Origin: UBA4459 sp963776205 | GTDB lineage: Bacteria; Bacteroidota; Bacteroidia; Bacteroidales; F082 | DNA length: 64,000 bases | Direction: 5' to 3' | Assembly (NCBI GenBank): GCA_963776205.1 | Contig: CAVZLR010000004.1 | Coordinates: forward strand, 682,001-746,000 | Shown here: one piece after another, positions 31,697-40,857 of the stretch | Layout: every line of letters begins with the position of its first letter | Numbering within the stretch: the stretch's first letter is position 1 | Position numbers and translations under genes: made by a program | Notes under the pieces: model-generated | Database searches by the model: none | Told to the model about the DNA's origin: nothing | The model's input: only the letters and a program-made list of their open reading frames with translations

Positions 31697-32480
31697 ATGA
31701 ACCCATTCAAATATTTCAGACTATCAATCGCAATTTTAATGACATTATTTCTTTCAACTTTTTCTAACGCACAGCATGAAAGAACAGCCGGAGAAGTAAC
31801 CTTAAGTTTCAGAACAGTAACCGCAAATGGCAATTATTCACCTAAGCATGTTCTCGCTGTGTGGGTAGAAGATGAAAGTGGATTTGTTAAATCAAGGCTT
31901 GTAAGAGCTAATAATAGAAAACAATACCTGTATACATGGATTTCGGCATCTAATAATAATGAAATCGATGCAGTTACAGGAGCAACGATCACTTCTCACC
32001 AAACACATACTGTTGTGTGGGATTGTACTGATCTGGATGGAATGGAAGTACCTGATGGAAGTTACACCATGCACATCGAATTCACCGATAGACATGCTCA
32101 AGGACCTTTATATTCAATTGGTTTTGATAAAGGTGCTGAAGAAGTGCATTTGACACCTTCCGACCAGGATTATTTTAAAGATGTTCAGCTCGACTTTTTT
32201 CCGGAAACTACAGGGATTGAGTTGCAGAAATTGGAAAATGATATTTCAATATTCCCAAATCCGGGTAATGGTATATTTTTTATTGAGAAATTACCGTCTG
32301 AAACTCAGAGAAATCAACATTATTAATTACTCAGGAAAAACGATCTTTTCATGGGGTAGAAAGCAAATACTAAATTCGGAAAATTGGCAAGTAGACCTAA
32401 GAGAAATGAGTAGTGGTATTTATTTTCTGAAAATAAATACCAAAGGGCAATCCATTACCAAAAAGTTAATAAAGAATTAA
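31697..32480 (+). CDS. secreted DUF2271-like protein with T9SS sorting domain
   Basis: ATG 31697 starts MNPFKYFRLSIAILMTLFLS, with signal cleavage after FSNAQ. The body EVTLSFRTVTANGNYSPKHV, LAVWVEDESGFVKSRLVRAN, TVVWDCTDLDGMEVPDGSYT then MHIEFTDRHAQGP matches DUF2271-type beta-sandwich proteins and the FlgD-like turn DxxDGxxVPDGxY. One break near 32300 joins the C-terminal SISIFPNPGNGIFFIEKL region to INIINYSGKTIF...MSSGIYFLKINTKGQSITKK, a T9SS type A sorting domain. About 260 residues. Divergent from the two-component operon; a role in its signalling is possible but not shown. Confidence 0.7.
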
Positions 32481-32510
32481 GTTTTTCTAAAATGTCATTT
32501 GTAGAGCATC

Positions 32511-32542
32511 TTGAACTTCAGATGTCAAATTTTATACATTTG
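32511..32542 (+). promoter_or_regulatory. prfA promoter
   Basis: TTG (32511-32513), 21-nt spacer, TACATTTG (32535-32542), a perfect match to the Bacteroidota consensus. The TTG that opens the longest prfA ORF is therefore the -33 box; translation must start downstream, at GTG 32562. Confidence 0.7.
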
Positions 32543-32561
32543 CAGTTCAAAATATACAACT

Positions 32562-33638
32562 GTGGAAATTCTGGATAAATTAGAGGCTATTAAGAAACGC
32601 TGGGAAGATTTGGCTACTCAGATGAACGACCCTTCTGCCATGTCGGACATGAAACGATTTGTGCAATTAAACAAGGATTATAAAGAACTGGAGCCTATCG
32701 TAAAAGCATATGATGACTATTTAAAACTGATGGCTGATATTAAAAGTGCCAAAGATGTTTTAAAAAATGAGAAAGATCCTGATTTCAAGGAAATGGCCAA
32801 AGAAGAATTGGAAGAACTTGAACCTCAAATAGAAGAGCTGGAAGAAGAAATTCGTGTATTGCTTATTCCTAAAGACCCACAGGACAATAAAAATGCCGTG
32901 ATGGAAATACGCGCGGGTACAGGAGGAGATGAAGCAAGTATTTTTGCAGGCGACCTTTATCGGATGTATCAGAAATATTGTGAGATAAACAACTGGAAGA
33001 TTGATGTGGTAGATGTAAATGAAGGAACTGCCGGTGGATTTAAAGAAATTGTATTTGACGTTATTGGCGATGGTGCTTATGGAATCCTGAAATTTGAATC
33101 AGGAGTACACCGGGTTCAAAGGGTGCCAAAAACTGAAACGCAAGGGCGGGTGCATACATCGGCAGCCTCTGTTGTGGTATTACCTGAAGCTGATGAGTTT
33201 GATGTGGAATTGAACGATAAAGACATCAGGAAAGACACCTTTTGTTCAAGTGGTCCGGGCGGACAATCTGTTAACACCACCTATTCAGCTATTCGGCTGA
33301 CACATATTCCAACCGGAATAGTAGTAAGCTGCCAGGATGAAAAATCGCAGATTAAAAACCTGGCCAAAGCTATGAAGGTACTCCGAACCAGGTTATACGA
33401 AAGAGAACATGCCAAGTATATGGAAGAAATGTCGAGTAAGCGGAAAACTATGGTTTCTACCGGCGACCGTTCTGCAAAAATCAGAACTTACAACTGGCCT
33501 CAGGGAAGGGTAACCGATCACCGTATAAACTTAACACTTTATAATTTGCAGCAAATTGTTGATGGCGATCTTCAGGAACTATCTGATAAGCTGCAAATAG
33601 CAGAAAATGCAGAAAGATTGAAAGAGGGATTGGATTAA
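32562..33638 (+). CDS. prfA: peptide chain release factor 1
   Basis: With a GTG start at 32562, about 14 nt from the expected transcription start, the protein is 358 residues, the normal RF1 length, and begins MEILDKLEAIKKRWEDLATQ. It has the RF1 core VMEIRAGTGGDEASIFAGDL, the RVPKTETQGRVHTSAASVVV block and the universal SSGPGGQSVNTTYSAIRLTH with the GGQ peptidyl-hydrolase loop, then REHAKYMEEMSSKRKTM and NWPQGRVTDHRINLTLYNLQ. It releases peptides at UAA and UAG. pyrF follows after 17 nt. Unbroken. Confidence 0.96.
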   Translation: MEILDKLEAIKKRWEDLATQMNDPSAMSDMKRFVQLNKDYKELEPIVKAYDDYLKLMADIKSAKDVLKNEKDPDFKEMAKEELEELEPQIEELEEEIRVLLIPKDPQDNKNAVMEIRAGTGGDEASIFAGDLYRMYQKYCEINNWKIDVVDVNEGTAGGFKEIVFDVIGDGAYGILKFESGVHRVQRVPKTETQGRVHTSAASVVVLPEADEFDVELNDKDIRKDTFCSSGPGGQSVNTTYSAIRLTHIPTGIVVSCQDEKSQIKNLAKAMKVLRTRLYEREHAKYMEEMSSKRKTMVSTGDRSAKIRTYNWPQGRVTDHRINLTLYNLQQIVDGDLQELSDKLQIAENAERLKEGLD

Positions 33639-33655
33639 AAGTTAAAAATACTGAC

Positions 33656-34489
33656 GTGACGCACAAACAACTATTCAATATCATCCAAAAGAAAAAATCA
33701 TTTCTATGTATCGGGTTAGATACCGACATACAAAAGATCCCTTTACATTTATTAGAGAAGGAAGATCCCGTTTTTGAGTTCAATAGGGCTATTATTGATG
33801 CGACACATGATCTAGCAGTAGCTTACAAACCCAATATTGCATTCTACGAATCAATGGGCTCAAAAGGATGGGAAAGTCTAGGAAAAACTGTAGATCATAT
33901 TCGCAACAAAACCAAGGATATTTTTATAATTGCTGATGCCAAAAGAGGTGATATAGGCAATACATCAGCTATGTATGCAAAAACCTTTTTTGAAACCTAT
34001 GATTTTGATGCCATCACAGTGGCTCCGTATATGGGGCATGATAGTGTTTCTCCTTTCCTGGCTTTTAATGAAAAATGGTCAATAATACTTGCATTAACCT
34101 CAAATCCGGGAGCCAGCGATTTTCAATTTTTGGAAGAAAAAGAATCTGGTAAAAAATTATTTGAAGAAGTTTTAACCACAGCAAGTGGGTGGGCTTCAAA
34201 AGATCAAATCATGTTCGTGGTAGGAGCTACCAAGGCAAAAGCATTAAACGACATCAGGAAAATAGTACCTGAACATTTCCTTCTCGTTCCTGGAGTAGGT
34301 GCTCAAGGTGGTAGTTTACAGGAAGTTGCCAAATATGGCTTAAACAAGCAATGCGGATTACTCGTAAATTCCAGCAGGGGTATTATTTATGCATCTAAAA
34401 CAAAAGATTTTGCAGTGGCAGCCAGAAATAGTGCCATGGAAGTACAAAACGAAATGCGAGTCCTTTTATCGCAAGCAGGTTTAATTTAA
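33656..34489 (+). CDS. pyrF: orotidine 5'-phosphate decarboxylase (PyrF type 2)
   Basis: GTG start; MTHKQLFNIIQKKKSFLCIG with LDTD, then NRAIIDATHDLAVAYKPNIA, the catalytic Lys-Asp cluster IIADAKRGDIGNTSAMYAKT, TVAPYMGHDSVSPFL and VPGVGAQGGSL near the phosphate loop. 277 residues, the longer type-2 form usual in Bacteroidota and mycobacteria. Last step of UMP synthesis. Co-directional with prfA and probably co-transcribed. Unbroken. Confidence 0.95.
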   Translation: MTHKQLFNIIQKKKSFLCIGLDTDIQKIPLHLLEKEDPVFEFNRAIIDATHDLAVAYKPNIAFYESMGSKGWESLGKTVDHIRNKTKDIFIIADAKRGDIGNTSAMYAKTFFETYDFDAITVAPYMGHDSVSPFLAFNEKWSIILALTSNPGASDFQFLEEKESGKKLFEEVLTTASGWASKDQIMFVVGATKAKALNDIRKIVPEHFLLVPGVGAQGGSLQEVAKYGLNKQCGLLVNSSRGIIYASKTKDFAVAARNSAMEVQNEMRVLLSQAGLI

Positions 34490-34497
34490 TCTGCAGC

Positions 34498-35178
34498 TTA
34501 ATTATTGTGTAGGTTTAGAACCCAGCGGCCAGCTTGTTCTATCTTAAATTCAAATCGAGAATAAACTTTTGATGTGTGCATTTTATTCCACGAATAATAG
34601 GAAACTTTGCATGTGAGAGGGTATGTTATAGACTGAACTCCAAACGCATTTCCAGATCTAAAAGGTGTGCCGCTGGAAGTAATGACAGAATAATCCTCAA
34701 CACCAGCATTTATAGATCCATTAATGAATAGGTTAATGGTTATCTGCGTTCCATCACCTTGTCTTTGAAAACTAAATCTCTCGATTCCAATTGATGACAA
34801 AACCTTAGGTTTTTCAGGTATTGCTCCTACATATTCGTCATCTTCCCATATACCGGAAAGGAATGCAGCTTTTCCTTCGAGTTCATATGTAAAATCGCCA
34901 ATTCCATTTCTTTTACCATCCTCCCATTCTCCATTGTAGATTTCTCCATTTGCCCAGGTATATATTCCTTTTCCGTAAGGATAGCCGTTTTTAAAACTAC
35001 CTTCATACCTATCAATTCCAATGGCCAGACCTTTACCATGTGCAAGTCCTTTTTTACATTTTCCAATATACTGGCCCGAAATCTCAGGAATTAGCACTTT
35101 GCATTCCGATTGTGAATATAATTGAGAGGAGCAGATCAGAATAGATAATACGATTGATTTGTAAGTTAGCCCATTCAT
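34498..35178 (-). CDS. secreted MORN-repeat protein, paralogue 2
   Basis: A 226-residue protein with a signal peptide (MNGLTYKSIVLSILICSSQL), a conserved Cys (SECKVLIPEISGQYIGKCKK) and three MORN motifs: GKGLAIGIDRYEGSFKNGYP, YGKGIYTWANGEIYNGEWED, GKRNGIGDFTYELEG. The C-terminal 100 residues (RFSFQRQGDGTQITINLFIN ... GRWVLNLHNN) form a beta-rich domain shared with its neighbour. MORN repeats elsewhere bind lipids or act as spacers; a secreted form is unusual. It lies one base downstream of its paralogue and is convergent with pyrF. Unbroken. Confidence 0.8.
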   Translation of the reverse strand: MNGLTYKSIVLSILICSSQLYSQSECKVLIPEISGQYIGKCKKGLAHGKGLAIGIDRYEGSFKNGYPYGKGIYTWANGEIYNGEWEDGKRNGIGDFTYELEGKAAFLSGIWEDDEYVGAIPEKPKVLSSIGIERFSFQRQGDGTQITINLFINGSINAGVEDYSVITSSGTPFRSGNAFGVQSITYPLTCKVSYYSWNKMHTSKVYSRFEFKIEQAGRWVLNLHNN

Positions 35179-35179
35179 A

Positions 35180-35863
35180 TTAATTATTATAAAGGTTTAA
35201 TGTCCATCTACCCGAGTCTGGGATTTCGAATTCGAACCTTGTTAAAACCCTGCTGGTTCTGGTTTTATTCCATGAGTTATAACTGATTTTACATATAAAT
35301 GGGAAAACAATACTTTCGAATCCGACTTTACCAGGTGATTCAAATTTAGTTCCACTGGTAGCAACTGCTGAAAAGTTCTCAAGATCAACATTATTGCTAC
35401 CACTTAAATAGAAATTAATAACAACCTGACTCCCTTCGCCTTGTCGCTGAAAATTATATCTTTCGATGCTTATAGATGTCAGTACTTTAGGCTTTTCTGG
35501 CTCTGGGCCTATGTATTTGTCATCTTCCCAGATTCCTTCCTGAACCACAAGTTTATCATCCACTGAGTATGATAAAGTGCCTATACCATATCTTTTTCCT
35601 TCTATCCATTGTCCTTTATAAACTTCTCCTGACGACCAGGTATAAGTACCTTGTCCTTCTGGGTAACCTTTCTTAAATGAGCCATCGTATCTATCAATCC
35701 CAATGGCCAGCCCTTTGCCATTAGCAAGTCCCTTTTTGCATTTTCCAATATACTGTTCTGCAATTTCAGGTACAAGTACCTTGCAAGTTTCCTGACTGTT
35801 TAAAATGAAAGGAGAAGTGATTATCAACAAAGTGATTAGATAGTTTTTCAAATAGCGTTTCAT
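35180..35863 (-). CDS. secreted MORN-repeat protein, paralogue 1
   Basis: A 227-residue paralogue of the gene at 34498, aligned over its whole length: signal (MKRYLKNYLITLLIITSPFI), TCKVLVPEIAEQYIGKCKKG, MORN units GKGLAIGIDRYDGSFKKGYP, EGQGTYTWSSGEVYKGQWIE and GKRYGIGTLSYSV, and the C-terminal domain ending GRWTLNLYNN. The first MORN block is nearly identical between copies while the C-terminal domains differ more, so the pair arose by tandem duplication and then diverged. The stop is one base before the next start, so the genes are in one transcript. Function unknown. Confidence 0.8.
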   Translation of the reverse strand: MKRYLKNYLITLLIITSPFILNSQETCKVLVPEIAEQYIGKCKKGLANGKGLAIGIDRYDGSFKKGYPEGQGTYTWSSGEVYKGQWIEGKRYGIGTLSYSVDDKLVVQEGIWEDDKYIGPEPEKPKVLTSISIERYNFQRQGEGSQVVINFYLSGSNNVDLENFSAVATSGTKFESPGKVGFESIVFPFICKISYNSWNKTRTSRVLTRFEFEIPDSGRWTLNLYNN

Positions 35864-35887
35864 AGCTGTATATTTTTTGGTGTATGA

Positions 35888-36916
35888 TTACATTACATCC
35901 AAAACAGTTGTCCAGTTATGCGTATCTTCTATTTCTCCCTGCTGAATGGCTCTAAGTGTTGTATATAATTTAGTAGAATATACGCCTGGTTTATCTCCGT
36001 AAGTGATAGTTTTATTTGTTGTCCGGTCGTAAATTTTACCAATAGAACTTATAATGGCTGCAGTACCGCAAGCTCCTGCTTCTTCAAACGTATCAAGTTC
36101 ATCAATAGGCGACTCGCCTTCTCTCTACCTTTAAACCAATATCTTTTGCAATTTGTTCCAGGCTCATATTTGTTATTGATGGCAATATACTTTTTGACTG
36201 TGGTGTAATATAGGTGCCATTTTTTATTCCGAAAAAGTTAGCAGGGCCTGCTTCATCGATGTATTTCTTTTCTAATGCATCTAAAAAAAGTACAGATGCA
36301 AAACCATCAGCATGGGCCCTTTGAGCAGGGTACATGCCTGCTGCGTAGTTGCCTCCTACTTTAATATGTCCGGTTCCAAGGGGAGCTGCCCGGTCAAAAT
36401 CTCTTACAAGTTCAATGGCTACAGGTTTAAAGCCTTCCTTAAAGTATGGCCCTACCGGTGTTACAAATACCATGAACATATATTCTGTTGCCGGTTTTAC
36501 CCCTACCTGTGGCCCGCTTCCAAATAACAAGGGCCGTAAATACATACTGGCCCCGGTTCCATATGGAGGAATAAACCTGGTGTTAAGCTTTACAGCTTTT
36601 TTTATAGCTTTTTCAAATAATTCTTTTGGTGGAGCTGCCATCAAAATTCCAGCTGCTGAATTTTGCATCCGTTTTGCATTTTCTTCCCACCTGAACAATC
36701 GCACTTTCCCATCTTTTCCGTGGTATGCTTTTAAACCTTCGAATGCTTCCTGTCCATAATGCAAAGCTGTTGCTGCCATATGAACCGGTATATATTCTGA
36801 TGAACTTACTTCAAGTTCACCCCATTTTCCATTGCGAAATAACAACGGACATTGTAATCAGTAGGGTAATATCCAAATGGTAAATTACCCCAATCAATAT
36901 CGATATTTTCTTTCAT
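35888..36916 (-). CDS. ilvE: branched-chain amino acid aminotransferase, frame-broken
   Basis: From ATG 36916 (KENIDIDWGNLPFGYYPTDY), a break near 36845 joins to LFRNGKWGELEVSSSEYIPV. It has the fold-type IV PLP features HYGQEAFEGLKAYHGKDGKV, GTGASMYLRPLLFGSGPQVG, PLGTGHIKVGGNYAAGMYPA (PLP Lys in HIKVGGNY) and YIDEAGPANFFGIKNGTYIT. A second break near 36100-36110 leads to the true C-terminus ending QGEIEDTHNWTTVLDVM at 35888. About 342 residues. It transaminates Leu, Ile and Val. Standing alone. Confidence 0.92.
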
Positions 36917-37098
36917 TTTAAGAATGGGTTTTAAATCAAAAAATAAGTAGATGCTAAGTTAAATATTTTAAGTGGGAACTTTATATTTATTTAAATACAA
37001 TAGTTTTAAATTGGTGCAGATTTCAGGTTTAAACACAAGAATATCAGTAACTAATACAATAATATAATAACAGTCTAAATAAGCTGCTAAATGGTCAG

Positions 37099-37995
37099 TT
37101 AAAGAACAAAAAAACTAATTCCAGCTATAATTGCGAAGAAAAAGAGAAAAATAAACGAATACATCATCAAAAAGAGTACAGATTTACCCACAGCTGCGAG
37201 CCACTTCACATTATAATATTTCTTTACCCAAATAACCAGCAAACATATAAATAGTGCTGCGGTAACTAGTTGGATAGCTTCAGGCAAGATGATCAATTCC
37301 AATAAATTCAAAACTGTAAAGATCATGTAAAACAAAGTTTGAAGATGGATGACGAAAATAAGGTGCTCTATATAGTAGGAATTTCGCCTGAACAAGATAA
37401 AAAGAATGAATGCAGTTATGGGAACGAAAATGAACATACCAATAGGAATATACCTCATTATATTTTCTTTGAATTGCTTTCTTCCTTCTTCGGTACCCAT
37501 TTTTTTTAGACGTTCTCCAGCCAAATTCCTTTCTAAAATTGAATCACCTGAACCCAATTCAGCCTCGTTATTTCTTGTCTCTGGTAATAAGGTTTGTAAT
37601 GAATCCAGATTATCAAGGGTGATGATATTGCTTTTGCTATCTGATTGATCTGAGGGGACTTCTGTAATTTTAACCGGATTACTAACTAAGGAAGAAATTG
37701 TAAAATAAATAAGACTTCCAATTAGGTACAGTCTTACGGGAGGTATATATGAACTCCTTTTTCCTGATATAAATTCCTTTGATAGTTTTCCAGGCTTAAA
37801 GAGTAAAAGCTTAAGTGTTCTAAAAATTTTAGAATCCAGGTTAAACATGCCTGTCAGGAATTCATTGATGAAATATTTAAAATCCAACCTCAGATCCTTA
37901 TTTGCCTGTCCACACTCAGGACAATATTTGAATGAACTATCATATGAAGTCTGACAGTTGGGACAATCCATATTGTGATTTTTTTCGTTTTTCAT
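37099..37995 (-). CDS. DUF3667 zinc-ribbon membrane protein
   Basis: An intact 298-residue protein. The N-terminus has a zinc ribbon (CPNCQTSYDSSFKYCPECGQ), followed by KYFINEFLTGMFNLDSKIFR and LLFKPGKLSKEFISGKRSSY, the conserved DUF3667 core, then IPPVRLYLIGSLIYFTISSL as TM1. A 100-residue charged loop precedes three more TM segments (IPIGMFIFVPITAFILFILF, LIFVIHLQTLFYMIFTVLNL and a C-terminal pair). The function is unknown. Its start ATG overlaps by 4 nt the stop of the upstream DUF554 gene, so the two are translationally coupled. Confidence 0.82.
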   Translation of the reverse strand: MKNEKNHNMDCPNCQTSYDSSFKYCPECGQANKDLRLDFKYFINEFLTGMFNLDSKIFRTLKLLLFKPGKLSKEFISGKRSSYIPPVRLYLIGSLIYFTISSLVSNPVKITEVPSDQSDSKSNIITLDNLDSLQTLLPETRNNEAELGSGDSILERNLAGERLKKMGTEEGRKQFKENIMRYIPIGMFIFVPITAFILFILFRRNSYYIEHLIFVIHLQTLFYMIFTVLNLLELIILPEAIQLVTAALFICLLVIWVKKYYNVKWLAAVGKSVLFLMMYSFIFLFFFAIIAGISFFVL

Positions 37996-38681
37996 ATGCC
38001 AAACTCAGGAATTAGCCATAATAACAGAATGATCATTACGAGTGCGGGAAGCATGTTCATCACATTAATTTTTTTTATTTCCATAATATGAATGCCCAGG
38101 CCTATTAATAGTACACCTCCTACAGCCGATAATTCTGCAACATACATTTGTGGAATAAATTCTCCCAAGCCTGAAGCAAGTAGTGTAATCCCTCCCTGGT
38201 AAATCAATAAAGGAATTACAGAAAACAATACCCCAACACCCAATCCCGAAGCTAAAGCAATAGATGAGATGCCATCCATCAGCGATTTGATATAAAGCAA
38301 TTTAGGACTACCTCCCATTCCCTCTTCTATGGCGCCTAAAATTGTGAGTGAACCCATGCAATACAATAAAAATGCAGTAAGTAATCCTTCAGTAAATTTT
38401 GCATTTTTTAATTTGAATCTATTCTTCAAATAAGTACCCAAACGATCAAAAAGTTGATCAATCCGCAGCAGTTCACCAATTAATGAGCCTGTAATTAAGG
38501 CAATGATCATGTGCATTACATGTGTAGTTTCTAAGGCCATTGAAAAACCAAGGAACAATGTAAACAGACCAATCACCTGGAAAAAAATAGTTATAAATCT
38601 TCCAGGAAGTTTTCTATTCAGCAGCAATCCCAATGATCCGCCAGCGATAACAGCAATTATGTTAACTATTGTCCCTATCAT
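37992..38681 (-). CDS. DUF554 (YqgA-type) membrane protein
   Basis: 229 residues, unbroken, beginning MIGTIVNIIAVIAGGSLGLL, the standard DUF554 N-terminus, with about six TM helices and conserved YCMGSLTILGAIEEGMGGSP (GSLTILGAIEEG is diagnostic). Ends LVMIILLLWLIPEFGI. YqgA-type proteins are predicted inner-membrane transporters or pores of unknown substrate. The stop codon overlaps the start of the DUF3667 gene. Confidence 0.88.
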   Translation of the reverse strand: MIGTIVNIIAVIAGGSLGLLLNRKLPGRFITIFFQVIGLFTLFLGFSMALETTHVMHMIIALITGSLIGELLRIDQLFDRLGTYLKNRFKLKNAKFTEGLLTAFLLYCMGSLTILGAIEEGMGGSPKLLYIKSLMDGISSIALASGLGVGVLFSVIPLLIYQGGITLLASGLGEFIPQMYVAELSAVGGVLLIGLGIHIMEIKKINVMNMLPALVMIILLLWLIPEFGI

Positions 38682-38813
38682 TTATATCGTGTAAGCAACG
38701 AAGATATTAAATTCATGATTAAACCAGCAGAAGAGTTTTAGCAATAATAAACGGATGATTAGACATAAATTTGATTAAATATGCAACCAAGTAGCTGTTT
38801 TCGAAATGATTAA

Positions 38814-38844
38814 TTGCTTTCGACAATATTATTTATTATATTTG
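38814..38844 (+). promoter_or_regulatory. Bacteroidota-type promoter for the lipoprotein gene at 38884
   Basis: TTG (38814-38816), 20-nt spacer, TATATTTG (38837-38844). The transcription start near 38850 leaves a leader of about 34 nt; this rules out the longer ORF start at 38806, which lies upstream of the promoter. Confidence 0.68.
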
Positions 38845-38883
38845 ACCGGTTCATTAACCTATTTTAAATTTAAAACTTACACT

Positions 38884-39624
38884 ATGAAAAAATTTTATTT
38901 TAATTTTTTAGGAGTTCTTCTTGCTTTACTTGTAGTTGCATTTTACTCGTGTAATAAAGAAGAAGAAAATAAGGCTCCTACGATTTCTTCTGTTCTTGTT
39001 AACCCTGCCACCGTTAATGCAAATGGGGTTGCAACAGTTTCTGTTACTGCAAATGATCCTGATGGTGATGCACTAACATATTCATATAATGTATCGGGTG
39101 GAGCAATTGTAGGAAACGGTGCCTCAGCCACATGGACAGCCGCTGCGACAGAAGGTGCATATTCCGTCACGGTTACTGTTACTGACGGTAATGGTGGTCA
39201 GGCAAGCAGCAATGCATCATTAACAGTTCTGGCGCCAGTAACACAGGTGACAGGTACAGCTAGTTTCCTAGCTGGAACTTCTGGGGATCTTTCAAATGCA
39301 AAAGTTAGTCTTTACAGCACATATGAAGACTGGAATGCAAATCAACCAATTAAATTTGGGGCTGTAACAGGTGCAGGAGCTTCAGTCACATTTACTTTAT
39401 CCAATGTAAACCCCGGAAATTACTATCTGGATGTCTGGAAAGACATAAATAATGATGGATTTTGGTCCTCTGGTGACTATGTAGGCTGGTATGGTTCTGG
39501 TGGTTTAGGAAGCCCTTCATTGACACAGCTGCAAGTGGCACAGGGACAAACTTTTAACTGTACAGTTCAAATGTACATTATTGCAAAAGATATGACATTA
39601 AAGAAATTAAAATTCGAAAAATAA
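38884..39624 (+). CDS. lipoprotein with Ig/cadherin-like domain and collagen-binding-B-like tail
   Basis: ATG 38884 follows the promoter and gives a lipoprotein signal MKKFYFNFLGVLLALLVVAF with Cys in YSCNKEEENK. Residues 30-120 form a PKD/cadherin-like domain (ATVSVTANDPDGDALTYSYN, EGAYSVTVTVTDGNGGQASS). Residues 125-235 form a second beta-sandwich (TFTLSNVNPGNYYLDVWKDI, NNDGFWSSGDYVGWYG) with an acidic DxxNDGxW loop likely to bind Ca2+. About 246 residues, unbroken. Likely surface lipoprotein; its own promoter and terminator make a monocistronic unit. Confidence 0.78.
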   Translation: MKKFYFNFLGVLLALLVVAFYSCNKEEENKAPTISSVLVNPATVNANGVATVSVTANDPDGDALTYSYNVSGGAIVGNGASATWTAAATEGAYSVTVTVTDGNGGQASSNASLTVLAPVTQVTGTASFLAGTSGDLSNAKVSLYSTYEDWNANQPIKFGAVTGAGASVTFTLSNVNPGNYYLDVWKDINNDGFWSSGDYVGWYGSGGLGSPSLTQLQVAQGQTFNCTVQMYIIAKDMTLKKLKFEK

Positions 39625-39647
39625 CAACGTATAAATTAAAATATAAA

Positions 39648-39670
39648 AGCCCGCTATGCGGGCTTTTTTT
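39648..39670 (+). terminator. rho-independent terminator of the lipoprotein gene
   Basis: Perfect stem AGCCCGC (39648-39654) / GCGGGCT (39658-39664) with a TAT loop, then a T-run. Confidence 0.92.
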
Positions 39671-39729
39671 TATACATTTAATTCCGGTTTCTACGAGGAT
39701 TTTTTTTAATTTTATTGCACGTGAAAAAT

Positions 39730-40765
39730 ATGCGAATATTTTATTTCTCTGGCACCGGTAATGCTGAAAAGGCCGCTCAATGGATTCAGGAATCTATGGA
39801 AGAAAAGGGAATGTCAGCAGAGCTGTATAACATTGCTTTGAAACTTCTACCAGAGGAATTTGTAACTGATGATACGGATTTTTTAGGCTTCTGCTACCCT
39901 ACCCATGGATTTAATGCACCTCCCATAGTTCTCGATTTTTATAGAAGTTTCCAACAACCAAAAATAAAACAAAAGTATTTCCTGCTAAATACGCGGGCAG
40001 GAATGAAGATGAGCAAGATATTTACTCCGGGAATAAATGGTCTGGCATTGATTCTCCCTGCCATAATACTCAGAATAAAAGGTTATCGTATTGTTGGATA
40101 CCGACCCCTGGATATGCCCTCTAACTGGATATCAATTCACCCGGGTTTGAGGCAAAAAGTAATCAATTCAATCGTGAACAGATGTGAAGGCATCACTAAA
40201 AAATTTGCTGACAAATTAATGGCAGGTAAAAAAGTACACCGTGGATTGTATGATCTTCCGATTGATCTTTTGATAAGCCCGATAGCACTTGGCTATTATT
40301 TTTACGGTAGGTATATCCTTTCAAAAACATTTATCGCCACAAATGCCTGCAACCAGTGCCGGATTTGCGAGAAAGAATGCCCCGTTAATGCCATTAGCCT
40401 GAAAAATGGTCAGCCCTACTGGTCATACAACTGCGAAAGTTGCATGCACTGCATGAATGCCTGTCCGCAAAGAGCCATAGAAACACCTCATGCATATACG
40501 GCCATTGATCTGGTGGGTCGCATTTTCATTGGTTCCACTATTTGTATTACAAGTATACATCAGCACAGCTGCCTTAAATAGCAATTATATAGGAGACTTG
40601 CTTTACTCGTTGCTTCAATTTCTATTTGGAGGCCTGATTGTATTCGGTGCCTATAAAGTGTTACATACACTTATGAAGCTTAAACTGTTCAACAAACTGA
40701 TTGCTTTTACTTCACTTACCAGGTATAAATTCTGGAGAAGATACAAAGGTCCAATTGTAAAATAG
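39730..40765 (+). CDS. EFR1-type flavodoxin-ferredoxin fusion protein
   Basis: Start placed at ATG 39730 (MRIFYFSGTGNAEKAAQWIQ), the flavodoxin phosphate loop SGTGN; upstream TTG 39715 and GTG 39721 are alternatives. After the flavodoxin-like part (FLGFCYPTHGFNAPPIVLDF, LLNTRAGMKMSKIF) come two 4Fe-4S ferredoxin clusters, NACNQCRICEKECPVNAISL and CESCMHCMNACPQRAIETPH. One frame break near 40540 joins it to a C-terminal membrane segment (GDLLYSLLQFLFGGLIVFGA ... FWRRYKGPIVK). About 345 residues. Electron carrier or oxidoreductase of unknown partner. Confidence 0.85.
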
Positions 40766-40811
40766 CCACATAATTTTCCTTATAAGACAAATTGTCACCA
40801 AAAAAACTGGT

Positions 40812-40831
40812 GGCATATGCTTTGATATGCC
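40812..40831. promoter_or_regulatory. perfect inverted repeat upstream of htpG
   Basis: GGCATAT (40812-40818), six bases, ATATGCC (40825-40831). The spacer ends in TTTG, and TAAATTTT follows 19 nt later (40844-40851), a near match to the -7 box, so the repeat overlaps a possible -33 element. This would place the transcript start almost at the ATG (40858). Operator or chance; weak evidence. Confidence 0.35.
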
Positions 40832-40857
40832 TGAATCAAACATTAAATTTTAGTAAC

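Noticed and set aside
32511..32561. TTG start of prfA at 32511
   Set aside because: That TTG is the -33 promoter element and lies upstream of the predicted transcription start.
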